A DNA stretch of 64,000 nt from Agelas oroides (Eukaryota; Porifera; Demospongiae; Agelasida; Agelasidae). Position numbers and translations under genes: made by a program. Positions 43,031 to 53,769 of the stretch are shown piece after piece; positions within the stretch are counted from its first letter, which is position 1; each line of letters starts with the position of its first letter. Below the pieces are notes generated by a model, which saw only the letters and a program-made list of their open reading frames with translations, was not told the DNA's origin and searched no databases. The DNA lies in NCBI GenBank assembly GCA_949130485.1, contig OX422183.1:17559632-17623631 (forward strand). Reading direction: 5' to 3'.

Positions 43031-43129
43031 TTATGCTCCGGGTTTTAAGAATTATGCTCATTTGCTCAAGGCTACTAATTATGATGCCGGCATAATGTAC
43101 ACCTCCCTGGGGTTCATGCCAAGTCTTTT

Positions 43130-44421
43130 GCATGTCCTTGCTGTGTCCAACGGTACAAGTTCCATGTCCACAATTTGTAGGGTTCGGGAGATATGGTCAC
43201 ACAGAATTACCAATGCGTACCTACCAAAACCAACACATGGGCTCGCAGTTCCAAATCTAACGTGGATGTCACGATACTTCAACACATCCTTATAAATGCC
43301 AATCTTTGCTGTGTCCTACAGTACAAGTTCCATGTCTTTAAGTTGTAGGGTTCAGGAGATGTGGTCACACAAAATTACCTATGTGTACAGAACCATGAAA
43401 CATGGTTTAGTTAAAGGACTCACAGCTCCAATTGCGATGGGGATGTCACTATGCTTGAACACATCTTTATAAACCTCAATCTTTGCTGTATCCAATTGTC
43501 CAAGTTTCGTGTCTGTAGAGGGAAGGGTTCAAGAGATACAGTCACACAAATTTACCCATGTGCATCAAAATCATGAAAAATGGTTTATTTCACAGGCTCA
43601 TGATCACAGCTCCATATCTGATGGGGATGTTGTTATGTATTTGATTACAATATCATTGTTTTCTTGTTTAGCCCTGATCTGATTCTTGTACACTGACCTG
43701 ATTTTACATGCTTTCTGTATGGCCCTGAATTCATATCTCCACTTCCTGTCATTGCTCTGTATAAAACCATACTGCTATGCTCAGATATATAATAATCTTT
43801 GCCAATTGAAGAAGTGAAAATCAGCGACCGAGATGTAACAGATGTAACACTACTTTTACATACCCTTATAAACTTCAATCTTTGCTGCATCCAACGGTTC
43901 GAGTCTCATGTCCATAGGTGGTAGGGTTCAGGAGATAGGATTGGACAAAGTTACCCATGCGCACCAAAACCACAAAACATGGTTAACTTCACGGGCTTAT
44001 AGCTCCAAATCTGATGTGAGGATTTTCAGACAGCACAGAAACAGATCTTTAATCTGGTGCAAGTCCGGTCTTGATAGCACCCTGCGTTCATGCGCTATGG
44101 GCGCTTGAATCTCACCAATTTCAGAGGCTTGAAGCTGGACCCGGCTTTTACAGCGTTCTCACATACCGACGGGAGCAGTAACAGCAGTCTCGACAGCTGT
44201 GTGGACCCTTGACCACCTGAAATACACATATCTTGAAGGATAGGTCGTTCGCATGAACACAGCTTGGAACAGATGGTGCCGAAATCTGCCGTCTGACACA
44301 GCTCTTTCGTTGTACAACAACCGCATAACTCCGATTATCATAACGGATATCACCGGAAGATGTAATGTACGTATACAAAATCCGTATACAAAATCCGTAT
44401 ACTTGCACTACCTCCTCTGAA
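43130..44421 (-). repeat. Right arm of large inverted duplication
   Basis: It is the inverse of 40368-41222, ending CCTCCTCT at the outer side. Differences: a duplicated GTATACAAAATCC near 44380, a unique insertion at about 43640-43860, and one or two additional 165-bp units at the inner side (43130-43300). Confidence 0.9.
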
Positions 44422-45126
44422 GCAGTACAATCGCCAGCGTAAGTCCATATGCGGCCGTAGAAATTTATTTACCACGTAACTCGGAACATTACCGGAGAGT
44501 ATGCGGAATGGCTTAGGCCGGAAATGATCCACAGACCATACATAAACGGTTATAACTCTGGACGTACTGGAGTGATTTCCGTAAGCTTTGGTATGCAAGC
44601 TCAGCTGGAGTAATGCTACGCAGCGCTCCATGCGCAAAGTTTGTAGCATACTCAGAACGAAAGATATGACCTGACAACTGGATTTGACTGACAATTTACA
44701 TCTTCTGCATCAAAGTTGGTGCCATTTCAATTAACCAGCACCAGGACAGCCATTGCATACATTTTATCCAAGAAAGGGGAATACTGTCCTTAGTCTTCAC
44801 ATAAGTTTCTGTGTTCCAGTACAGTAAATTATGTAAACAGTATGTCAAAGTAGATGCATGCGGGAATTGGAAAATGTAATGCTGCATAAAAGATAAGCCT
44901 ACACAGAAGCTCTGAAGTGTATTCTGTATATGACTGAGTCTGTAAGTACTGCTCAGCACTTCACAGGAAGGACAGAAAATCAGCAGAGGCAGTAATCCAC
45001 TCAGATATAGCTCAGGTAGCATCCAAATGTCACCATCACAGCTCTAGCTTGGTGTCCTGCAGGCCCATCTGAAAATTATGCAATGCACTTTGTAAGAATA
45101 GAAGTCAAAAGTGCACACTTCTTATA
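44422..45126. other. No gene recognised
   Basis: No exon, TIR or tandem structure seen that I can support. Confidence 0.4.
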
Positions 45127-45334
45127 ATGAAAGAGAAACATGGAGGAAAGGGTCAACACTGCTTAAAATGTTCAAATCTAACATACAAGATGTATGTGTA
45201 CCTGGCACTGAAAGGGGTGATATCCAGTGGCAGAAATACTAAATTTCATCGACAGTGTAGTGGTGCAACACTGGTCCTAACTGATGTCGGGATTCCCTTG
45301 TTGCCGGGAAAGTCTCTGGTACGAGTTCCTTTGT

Positions 45335-46047
45335 CTGGTTAGCACTGTATGAGAAATGTAGCCCAGATACAGGACTGCATGATGGCAGACGAGGCCAAGG
45401 CCGTGTGCTCTGGGATGCAATAAATGCCCACTCAATGAGGGCTGCAATATATGATGCTTATACATTGTCTAGCCTAGTTCCCAGGCCCGCGCCCAGCTTC
45501 CCGTCGCTTGCAGTACGGTTAAGCGGGAGAGGGCCTGGTACATTTTCTCACGTGAGTGACGTCACGGACAGGGCAAATTATGCGAACATGGGGGTCATGT
45601 AAACCAAAAAAAACTTCGCTCGCACGCACGCACTGGAGTGTGACTATTCCGAGTTGAAAGATAGCAGCGCACGAAGGCGCTTTTATGTCGCTATTCACGA
45701 GACAGTCTGGAGGACAGAGTTTTACCAAGCCAAAACAGTGAAGACACACACCAGCAATCAGTAAGCAATTTAGTCGTGCTCGCCCACGTTCAATTAAAGT
45801 CTTTCTACCGCCTTTCTACCCTTGACGTCACTCACGTGAGAAAATGTACCAGGCCCTCTCCCGCTTAACTGTACTGCAAGCGACGGGAAGCTGGGCGCGG
45901 GCCTGCGAACGAGGCTATACATTGTCCAGAGAACCAACAAACAGGTACGAAACAGTGACAGATTTTGAAGTGACAGATGACGATGCAGAAAAATCAATGA
46001 GTAAGCTTGATGATGACCTAAGAGACTTGAATACACCACTAGAGTAG
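45335..46047 (+). pseudogene. Unknown ORF split by a 448-bp TIR element
   Basis: An open frame from about 45335 (FVWLALYEKCSPDT) runs through LWDAINAHSMRAAIYDAYTL to 45469 and resumes after the element and its 9-bp duplication at 45927 with REPTNRYETVTDFEVTDDD to a stop at 46045. The two sides are in frame once the element and one duplication are discounted. I do not recognise the family. An upstream open stretch (45127-45342), in a different frame, might be an earlier exon. Confidence 0.4.
45470..45917. mobile_element. 9-bp-TSD TIR element, TAGCCT family, 448 bp
   Basis: TIRs of about 110 bp (TAGCCTAGTTCCCAGGCCC to CTCACGTGAGTGACGTCA and inverse). Exact duplication TACATTGTC at 45461-45469 and 45918-45926. 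It carries GTCGCTTGCAGTACGGTTAA near the ends, like other members. Confidence 0.9.
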
Positions 46048-46111
46048 AGTATGGGACATGAATTTGGTTAAGAAAATGATCTTGAGTTAGAAACATAGTG
46101 TTAATGCTTTA

Positions 46112-46519
46112 GGCCACTCCAAATGAGACTATAGTTTCCCGTCCTCCGCCCGCCCCCTCCGGAGTCGACCACGCCGTTTGACCATTATGGCCATTATTAT
46201 CTGCAATGTCGTCCTAGGCCTACGTGCAACACGCAATACGCAGTACAGTAGCATTTAACATACTAGACTCATGTAAAAGCAGACATAGAGCCAACGTCGC
46301 CGATTCAGTGGAATGCCAATAGTGTGAATGTGTTCGACAGCTCCATGCAGGATGCGGACATTCCGACACAGTTAATCAGTGGACATTGTTTTTTTTCCCG
46401 CACAAATTCGTTGTGATTATAATGAGATTCATAGTAATGGTTAATGGTAATAGACCGCCCGCCCGCATGTAAAATGAAAGAAGCCAGGACGGGAAACTAT
46501 TGTCTCATTTGGAGTGGCC
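46112..46519. mobile_element. PIF/Harbinger-like MITE, 408 bp
   Basis: The ends GGCCACTCCAAATGAGAC and GTCTCATTTGGAGTGGCC are exact inverses, followed by (T)ATAGTTTCCCGTCC and its inverse. 3-bp duplication TTA at 46109-46111 and 46520-46522, matching the TWA target of PIF/Harbinger. No ORF. Confidence 0.82.
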
Positions 46520-46541
46520 TTATGCACACCCATATGTGCAT

Positions 46542-46949
46542 TAGTCTCGTGCCCAGACTACTATTCGCCGAGTGGGAAAATAGTCTGGTGAACTGCCTAT
46601 ACCGTTTTGGTTCCAATATTTTGAAACCACCATGACGTCATGTCAGCTGGATTATGAATTCAAAAACCCTCTAGTAAACAGCGAACTCCAAGACAGCCTA
46701 CTGGTACTCCTTTTGAAAGATATAATAGCCTAGTCTATACGCACCAGCTAGGGTTGCCCGATCAACGTCCATTTCGCTGGTAAATCGTTGGCACACAATG
46801 TGGAATGCAATCTTCGATGACGTCAAGTGTTAAATTAGAAAAGAACAATGCGCCAGCATTCCGGCACACTTGAACGAAAATGGAATAGGCAGTTCACCAG
46901 ACCCTTTTTTTCCGGCGGGTGCGAAAAATGCGGTCTGGGAATGAGACTA
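46542..46949. mobile_element. 9-bp-TSD TIR element, TAGTCTCG family, 408 bp
   Basis: The ends TAGTCTCGTGCCCAGACTA and CGGTCTGGGAATGAGACTA are inverses; inner GTCTGGTGAACTGCCTAT is also inverted. Exact duplication TATGTGCAT at 46533-46541 and 46950-46958. It lies 22 bp after the PIF-like MITE. Confidence 0.88.
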
Positions 46950-46958
46950 TATGTGCAT

Positions 46959-47442
46959 TTCCTACAGAAAGGTCACCCGACTCGGCAATAAAACCTGGTG
47001 CCATTTCCATTAACCTTCACCCACAAACTTAAAATGTGTTCTGCTAGTTGAGTAGTCCCATAGCTGACTGTTATTAGTACCAACACCCGTGTTCCCGCTG
47101 CAAGGAAGCTGATAACCCCCTAAACTTCCCATTCGACCGTTCATTAAATGTCAGTTACACACGATTTCTTCTTTGCATGTCGTTTACAGTCAAGATTAGA
47201 TATATTTCCTTACATATATATCCCTGCTTACTTTGAAACAGCGTATCTTTTCCTTTCGCTATCTTCGACAAGAGGAAAAACATCGCTAGAAATGTGGACT
47301 GTCACGGACGCCATTTTCCGACAGGAAGTGACCACGCCTCTGAAATTAAAACCCCGGAAGTCTGCATGCTGTCGATTGTACCGGGGTTGTTGTCCAATAC
47401 CGAACACGCATGCGCACAATTGCTTGAACTTTGACCCAGATT
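46959..47442. other. Upstream region of the transposase pseudogene
   Basis: No exon recognised. ACACGCATGCGCACAATTG lies at 47404. No matching inverted repeat was found on the far side of the transposase, so element ends remain undefined. Confidence 0.4.
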
Positions 47443-48451
47443 ATGTGCCGCGGTAAATCCAAACAACAAAAGCACCGTCTTCTGGCTTTAGTCATGCCTA
47501 TTCCGTACTCCCTCAATTTGCGATGGCGAATAATCTGGATTGCCCTCGCCTGGCATGCTCCTCCACAAGATATAGGCCAGCTACTCAGTGTGTCTGAACG
47601 GACTGTGAGAAGATACTTGAAGATGTTCGAGGAGACCGGTGATGTGAAGCCACGTTCACGGAGAAGTGGACCTATTCGGCGAATACGAGCAGCTGACGCT
47701 GCTAAGGCTGATTCTTGAAAATCCTGGCATCTACCTACATGAGATTCAACAACAACTATTTCATATGTTTGGTGTGGATGTCAGTGTTTCTACAATTTGC
47801 AGAACCCTGAAATTTATGGGGTGCAGTCGCCAGAAAATACAGCATATAGCATTGCAGCGGTCTGAGGTGTGTCGAGCGAGATTCATGTCCGAAATCTCAA
47901 TATATGACCCTGCAATGCTTGTTTGGGTAGATGAAACAGGGTGTGATCGGCAAAACAGCATGAGGAAGTTTGGATATTCTGTAAGGGGTATACCTCCTCG
48001 TGACCACAGGCTTCTGGCAAGGGGTGTGAGATATTCTGGAATAGCTGTGATGTTCCTTGAGGGCATGCAAGATGTCCAACTGGTAGAAGGAACAGTGAAC
48101 GGAGAGAAGTTTGAAGACTTTGTCATAAACACCCTAATACCTGTTTTGAATCCATTTGATGGGAACAACAACCACTGTGTTGTGATCATGAATAACTGCG
48201 CTATTCACCATCTTGATCAAGTTGTAAATTTGATTGAAACAAGGGCAAAAGCTAAAGTGATATTTCTGCCTCCATATTCTCCTGATCTGATGCCCTTGGA
48301 AGAAGTTTTTAGTGAAGTAAAGAGCATAATGAAGGCAAATGATGTGTTTCAAGTGTGTACTCAACCAAGGACTCTGCTAGCAATGGCATTCAGCATGGTG
48401 ACAACAGAAAACTGTTTTAGCTTCATAAAACACAGTGGATACATCCCTTAA
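47443..48451 (+). pseudogene. Tc1/mariner (IS630)-type transposase, frameshifted
   Basis: The N-terminal helix-turn-helix (IGQLLSVSERTVRRYLKMFE) is in one frame (47443-about 47670). The rest, from LFGEYEQLTLLRLILENPG, is in the next frame to a stop at 48449. The DDE_3 catalytic core is recognisable: WVDETGCD has the first Asp; VVIMNNCAIHH should hold the second but has Asn where relatives have Asp; PPYSPDLMPLEEVF holds the terminal acidic residue. The single-base frameshift and the Asp-to-Asn change both argue against activity. Product length otherwise fits the family (about 330 residues). Confidence 0.8.
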
Positions 48452-48476
48452 GAACTTTATATAATTATGCATACAC

Positions 48477-48522
48477 TATTCTCATACCCAGACATTCATG
48501 TGGATGTCTGGGCGCGAGACTA
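48477..48522. repeat. 46-bp palindrome resembling TAGTCTCG ends
   Basis: TATTCTCATACCCAGACAT is followed by its near inverse ATGTCTGGGCGCGAGACTA. It resembles a minimal end-to-end TIR pair like 38891-38930, but the flanks do not show a duplication. It lies 26 bp after the transposase stop. Confidence 0.6.
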
Positions 48523-48643
48523 AGCAATATATGACTTTGTAATTAGATCACAACATCATTGTTGTATATATATATACAAGAAGTAATAGGTGAATCAGTT
48601 GAATAAACAAGCATGAAAAATGCAAAATGACTGTCTACTCATC

Positions 48644-49932
48644 TTATAGTTTCCTCAGGACCAATAAAACTGCCTCCTTTTCAGCACAATACTCTTCCTC
48701 AGTGAGGATGCCCGACAGTTTCAGATTGTTTTTTTTTTTAATTTTTTTTACATTTTTTATTTTTTATAATAATTCTGCATAATTGCAAGGACACACAAAT
48801 AGCACTGATATAGAGGCTAATTTTTAAGTGTATCCAACATAAAAATACAGACAAATATGTTTAAACGTTTCATGGAATGGTCATAATTATCTCAGAGAGT
48901 AAAAGAAAATAAGAAGAGATGAAGAGATAAAAAAGATGTCATCAGTCAATACAGGTGTTCCGACAAGTTCCTCATAGTTAATGTCACTTAACTGCTTGTA
49001 GCACTTAGAGCGTGAGTCAATTAATTTTGCCGGACTGCTTCCAAGTGGATTTCCCGATGATGATTGAAGAGGTGGTCGCGATGAAAATGCTGAAGAAATA
49101 GCAACAGCAGCTTCCTTCACGATCTCACCAATCAAATTGTCTTTCTTTCTTCCTGTTCCAGTCTCACCTCCAGCCCATACAAACATCGATGATGTTGGGC
49201 AGTCTGTCAGGCTGGAATGGATGCCACCTTGCAACATCTCGCTCCATATGCGAAATTGCATTGGACTATAACGAGTGCCATGTTTCTCATCTATTGTGTC
49301 CTTTACCTGTTCCTCCCTTTCGTCTTGTGAACATGATCGCTTCTTCTTTTTTGACACCGTTTTATCAGACTCACAACTCTCCTCATCTGTTTCATTTCCA
49401 TCCAAACCTGGTGACCGCTTTCTCTTACTTGTCACAGAGTCAACATTCAAACCATCACACCATAGCATCACCTTTTTGCCCTTACAGAGGTCAACCCAAA
49501 TTTCGGAAAGGTCTTCTTGATTTCGAATGCTGATAACAGGGTTTCCGTTCATAAATCCTACGTCAAAGTCAGTGCGTATAATATCCTTCCGCAGCTGACC
49601 GGTCGACCTCTAATAGCGGTTTTCAATGTATCACGTGATACAATCTTATCGGTGTCAATACTTCTCATAGTGAAAATCTTTGCCTCTTTTTTCCCCGTCT
49701 TACTAACAGCCTTCAGTAGCACTTTATCGATCAAAGTTGGTCTAGCTCTTGCTGGTACAGTCAGAGGGGTGACCAGCACCTGCCGTGGCGTAGGAGCATG
49801 CAGCAATGGTCCAGGCTGACCGTCAGGGCTTATCGCAGCCCCATTGCTTACAGTAACATTCGCTTTAGCTCTGTTGTCACCAATTACAGACACAATAACG
49901 CCAGGCGGACGTGGTATTTCAGTACGATTCAT
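48644..49932 (-). pseudogene. Sponge/cnidarian-type protein of unknown function, broken
   Basis: Start ATG at 49932 (MNRTEIPRPPGVIVSVIG). The first part (to about 49570) holds a beta-grasp-like region (KIFTMRSIDTDKIVS), then the frame shifts by one near 49578 and continues with IIRTDFDVGFMNGNPVISIR and VMLWCDGL. A Lys-rich nuclear-localisation-like stretch, YSPMQFRIWSEML, and SRSKCYKQLSDIN follow. The typical C-terminus (NNLKLSGILTEEEYCAEKEA to a stop at 48644) is present but displaced about 235 bp downstream and preceded by an A-rich tract. The protein family recurs in many copies in sponge and cnidarian genomes (from recall), its function unknown to me. Two TIR elements lie just upstream of the start. 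Confidence 0.6.
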
Positions 49933-49984
49933 GTTCAGCAGGTAGACTAGTCACGAGGGGTCCGTCACGGCGCGCCTCGGCGTA

Positions 49985-50205
49985 CGAGATTTCGAAATCC
50001 ACTGGATTTCACTTGGATTTCGGATTTCAGAATGGATTTCTGGATTTCAAAGTGGATTTCTGGATTTCAAAGTGGATTTCTGGATTTCAAGTGGATTTCT
50101 GGATTTCAAAGTAGATTTCTGGATTTCAAAGTGGATTTCTGGATTTCAAGCGGATTTCTGGATTTCAAGCGGATTTCTGGATTTCAAAGCGGATTTCTGG
50201 ATTTC
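49985..50205 (+). repeat. 20-bp tandem array, GGATTTCTGGATTTCAAAGT, block 1
   Basis: About 10 units with 17-20-bp length variants. The same unit forms the blocks at 50735, 50985 and 51660, all in the same orientation. Confidence 0.95.
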
Positions 50206-50344
50206 ATTTGAACCGCTATTATTCCGAAGATACAGCTAAATATACTCATGAACAATCATGAACAATCATGAACCACATTCTTCTCAGCCTATATGCTAAC
50301 GATACAATGTCACAGGCACTTCACCGCTACATAGCGCATAGGCA

Positions 50345-50530
50345 GCGTGTTCGTTGATTGTCATACATATACATACGCATACTTTCGTTGATTTCATACA
50401 TATTCATACGCATACTGCGTGTTCGTTGATTGTCATACATATTCATACGTATACTGCGTGTTCGTTGATTGTTATACATATTCATACGCATACTGCGTGT
50501 TCGTTGATTTTCATACATATTCATACCATA
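50345..50530 (+). repeat. About 40-bp tandem array, block 1
   Basis: Units of GCGTGTTCGTTGATTGTCAT plus ACATATTCATACGCATACT, about 4.5 copies. A shorter block of the same unit lies at 51362-51485. Confidence 0.92.
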
Positions 50531-50922
50531 CTGCAATTATACATAATACATCTGACAATTGCAATTACATCACCTTGGAAGAATGACCTTTGTACCCGAC
50601 TGCGAAGATCGGCCGGGTACAAAGGTCATTCATTGTGGTGACGTTTACGTCATAGAAATCGGTGCACGTGCACGTCCTCGTAGTGTAAAGTAGGCCTATA
50701 CGGATATTTGCGGCGTATTTCAATAGAATCCTGAATTGGATTTCCGGATTTTAGAGTGGATTTCCGGATTTCAGAGTGGATTTCTGGATTTCAGATTGGA
50801 TTTCTGGATTTCACAGTGGATTTCTGGATTTCACAGTGGATTTCTGGATTTCAGTTTGGATTTCTGCCGACGGTGTACGAGATTTCTTTTGTGACGGACC
50901 CCTCGACTAGTCACTACCTCAC

Positions 50923-51850
50923 GAGGGGTCCGCCACGGCGCGCCTCGGCGTACGAGATTTCGAAATCCACCCGGCGTACGAGATTTCGGATTTCAGAATG
51001 GATTTCTGGATTTCAAAGTGGATTTCTGGATTTCAAAGTGGATTTCTGGATTTCAAAATGGATTTCTGGATTTCAAAGTGGATTTCTGGATTTCAAAGTG
51101 GATTTCTGGATTTCAAAGTGGATTTCTGGATTTCAAAGTGGATTTCTGGATTTCAAAGTGGATTTCTGGATTTCAAAGTGGATTTCTGGATTTCAAAGTG
51201 GATTTCTGGATTTCAAGCGGATTTCTGGATTTCTTGATTTCGCTATTTCTGAAGATACAGCTAAAATATACTCATGAACAATCATGAACCACATTCCTCT
51301 CAGCCTATATGCTAACAGAATACAATGTCACAGGCAGTTAACCGCTACATAGCGCATAGGCAGCGTGTTTGTTGATTGTCATGCATATACATACGCATAC
51401 TGCGTGTTCGTTGATTGTCATACATATTCATACGCATACTGCGTGTTCGTTACATACATATGCATACCGTACTGCATGTTCGTCATACATAATACATCTG
51501 ACAATTGCAATTACATCACCTAGGAAGAATGACCTTTGTACCCGACCGCGAAGATCGGCCGGATGCAAAGGTCATTCATTGTGGTGACGTTCGGTGCACG
51601 TGCACGTCCTTGTAGTGTAAAGTATACGGATGTTTGCGGAGTATTTTAATGGACTCCTGAATTGGATTTCCGGATTTTAGAGTGGATTTCCGGATTTCAG
51701 GGTGGATTTCTGGATTTCAGGGTGGATTTCTGGATTTCAGAGTGGATTTCTGGATTTCAGATTGGATTTCTGGATTTCACAGTGGATTTCTGGATTTCAG
51801 TTTGGATTTCTGCCGAAGGTGTACGAGATTTCTTTCGTGACGGACCCCTC
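50923..51850. mobile_element. TIR element GAGGGGTCCG, copy 2 (928 bp)
   Basis: Same plan as copy 1 and collinear with it. It begins GAGGGGTCCGCCACGG and ends GTGACGGACCCCTC. Flanks ACTACCTCAC and ACTATCTCAG agree at 8 of 10. It starts only 8 bp after the right duplication of copy 1, so the two stand head to tail. Its first 20-bp array (50985-51235) is longer and more homogeneous than in copy 1. Confidence 0.85.
50985..51235 (+). repeat. 20-bp tandem array, block 3 (most homogeneous)
   Basis: About 12 copies of GGATTTCTGGATTTCAAAGT, most identical, which suggests recent amplification. Confidence 0.95.
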
Positions 51851-52048
51851 ACTATCTCAGGCGCAAACTGCTTCATGCAGCCAAACAGGTTTTTTAGACA
51901 GGTAGTATGCGCATGCGCAAGTTATAAACCAAAACGGCGCGGACAACAAACCTGAAAATTCCGGTACTGTACTGAAAGTTACTATTGACACCGAAGATGG
52001 GCGGGTGACCTGATCACGTGAATGCTACACCAAGGGCTAGGGCTACAC

Positions 52049-53357
52049 GGGATGGCATAAGTTCACACCGTTTGAAACGGTTACGTCATAATTGAATGTG
52101 TGCCACACCCTCTGTGGTGATGACAGAGTTCAGAACGACGCCAGCAAGACTCCAGTTTGAAAGAGACTCCATCCGTCAGGTGATTGTTAACAACAAATAA
52201 CTTCAACCTGTCTGGCTAGGCATGAAAGCACTGCCACTGAAGTGAACAAGAAATCAGAATAAGAATCCTTTGCCACCATTCTGTTGTCTCCACTAGAAGT
52301 CACTGCCAGAAAGAGCCTGAGTTCTTGGCCAACTGAAAATATTGCTAGTTACCAGACCTTGTAAGAAATCACTGATACATTGAGTCCGATAATTGATTTT
52401 ACAGAAGAGAGGTGACTCAATGAGGGATTGCTAATTTTTCACAAGGATGGATGCAACTAAATTGTGTGTGTGACCTGACAATTTAAACAACTGTCAACCA
52501 TAGCCTTGTTCATACTCATTCCCAGACGTTCTCCATTCCAGCATTTACGGTATGACGCAAAAAGTGGTCAAAATGGGAAGATCCGAGGCTACTTCAACTA
52601 GAGTAGCATACAGTTGTACATCATTCACAATCATGTGCATCTAGACCATTGTAATAGTATATCAAAACATTTTGTTGTATGATCACATTGATATGAAAGT
52701 AATAATGACATAAGGCCTTTAACTCAGGTCCATCACAGATGAGTTTGAGCCTAGTGCCCAGGCTCTTAGTCATATAGGAGGCTAGAAATGGTGTATACTT
52801 ATAGTTGACATATTTACGTCCAGTAGCTACCACCTCCAGTGAATCAGTTTCTCCACTATGTGGTGTCACCATGATAGCTACTATACATTAGTCCTTTATA
52901 ATTGTCCATGATGTCATAGCTTGATGGGATATGGCATCGCGGTTCGTGCTTGAAGCTGTGGTCTAGTTGGCATCTGTCCTGACTCATAGTCTTTGGGCCA
53001 TTTCTAAGCATAAGCTAGTTCCTCATGAAGTTCTGATTGCTTCACAAACCAGGATACTGAACTGTACAAGTGCACCATTGTTACTGGCAGTTAGTACTTC
53101 TACTGGAGACAACAGAACGGTGCCAAATGATTCTCATTACTGATTTTTTGTTCACTTCAATGGCAGTGCCTTCAAGCCTAGTCAGACAGGTTGAAGTTCT
53201 TTGTTGTTAACAATCACCTGACGGATGGAGTCTCTTTCAATCTGGAGTCTTGCTGGAGTCGTTCTGTCATCACGGCATTCGTCTAAGTACACAGAGGGTG
53301 TGGCACACATTCAATTATGACGTAACCGTTTCAAACGGTGTGAACTTATGGCGTCCC
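52049..53357. mobile_element. Long-TIR element GGGATGGCATAAG, 1309 bp
   Basis: TIRs of about 220 bp (52049-52265 and 53135-53357) start GGGATGGCATAAGTTCACAC and end with its inverse. 10-bp duplication AGGGCTACAC on both sides. The interior has no ORF; a decayed TAGCC-type hairpin (TAGCCTTGTTCATACTCATT) lies near 52502-52595. It is the first of three consecutive insertions. Confidence 0.87.
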
Positions 53358-53367
53358 AGGGCTACAC

Positions 53368-53754
53368 TAGTCTCGTCCCCAGACCAAATTTTTCGCGCGC
53401 GCCCTGCGGACTCGTCGAAAAATAGGGTCTGGAAACTTTCACTATGAAAACTGGGGCATGTTTACATACGGCGGTCAGTAAATTGGGTAATTGTAGGTGT
53501 TAATCACATTATCAGCTACCAGCAACGTTTGCTTTGGCGCCAAAAAAATTGCAAGCTGGCTATTTGTGATGACGCATAACGCAATCATGGATATATCTAT
53601 GACGCAATTTACTTTTACCTGAGCAATCTGATTGGTGCGACAACATGCCAATACTGATTACGCCCCAGTTTTACCAGTGACGTGTCCAGACCCTATTTTT
53701 CGACAAGGCCGCAGGGCGCGCGCGCGAAAAATTTGGTGTCTGGGGACGAGACTA
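53368..53754. mobile_element. 9-bp-TSD TIR element, TAGTCTCG family, 387 bp
   Basis: The ends TAGTCTCGTCCCCAGACC and TGTCTGGGGACGAGACTA are inverses with CG-rich inner parts (CGCGCGCGCCCTGCGG). Exact duplication GGGCTACAC at 53359-53367 and 53755-53763; the left copy is also the right duplication of the preceding element. Confidence 0.9.
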
Positions 53755-53769
53755 GGGCTACACCAGATC

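Larger units (their letters stand above)
49955..50904. mobile_element. TIR element GAGGGGTCCG, copy 1 (950 bp)
   Basis: The ends GAGGGGTCCGTCAC and GTGACGGACCCCTC are exact inverses; both sides continue to a GTACGAGATTTC motif and its direct copy. The flank GACTAGTCAC is duplicated exactly (49945-49954 and 50905-50914). Inside: a 20-bp array (49985-50205), a 40-bp array (50345-50530), a 49-bp hairpin around a GATCGGCC turn (50581-50632) and a second 20-bp array (50735-50865). No true gene; the long open frames are products of the 20-bp repeats. Confidence 0.85.

Noticed and set aside
48477-48522. Rho-independent terminator after the transposase
   Set aside because: Not applicable in a eukaryote; the palindrome resembles TAGTCTCG TIR ends instead.
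50756-51277. Open frame of 173 codons with ISGFQSGFLDFKVDFW repeats
   Set aside because: It exists only because the 20-bp array has few stops; every frame of the array is similarly open and nothing outside the array is protein-like.
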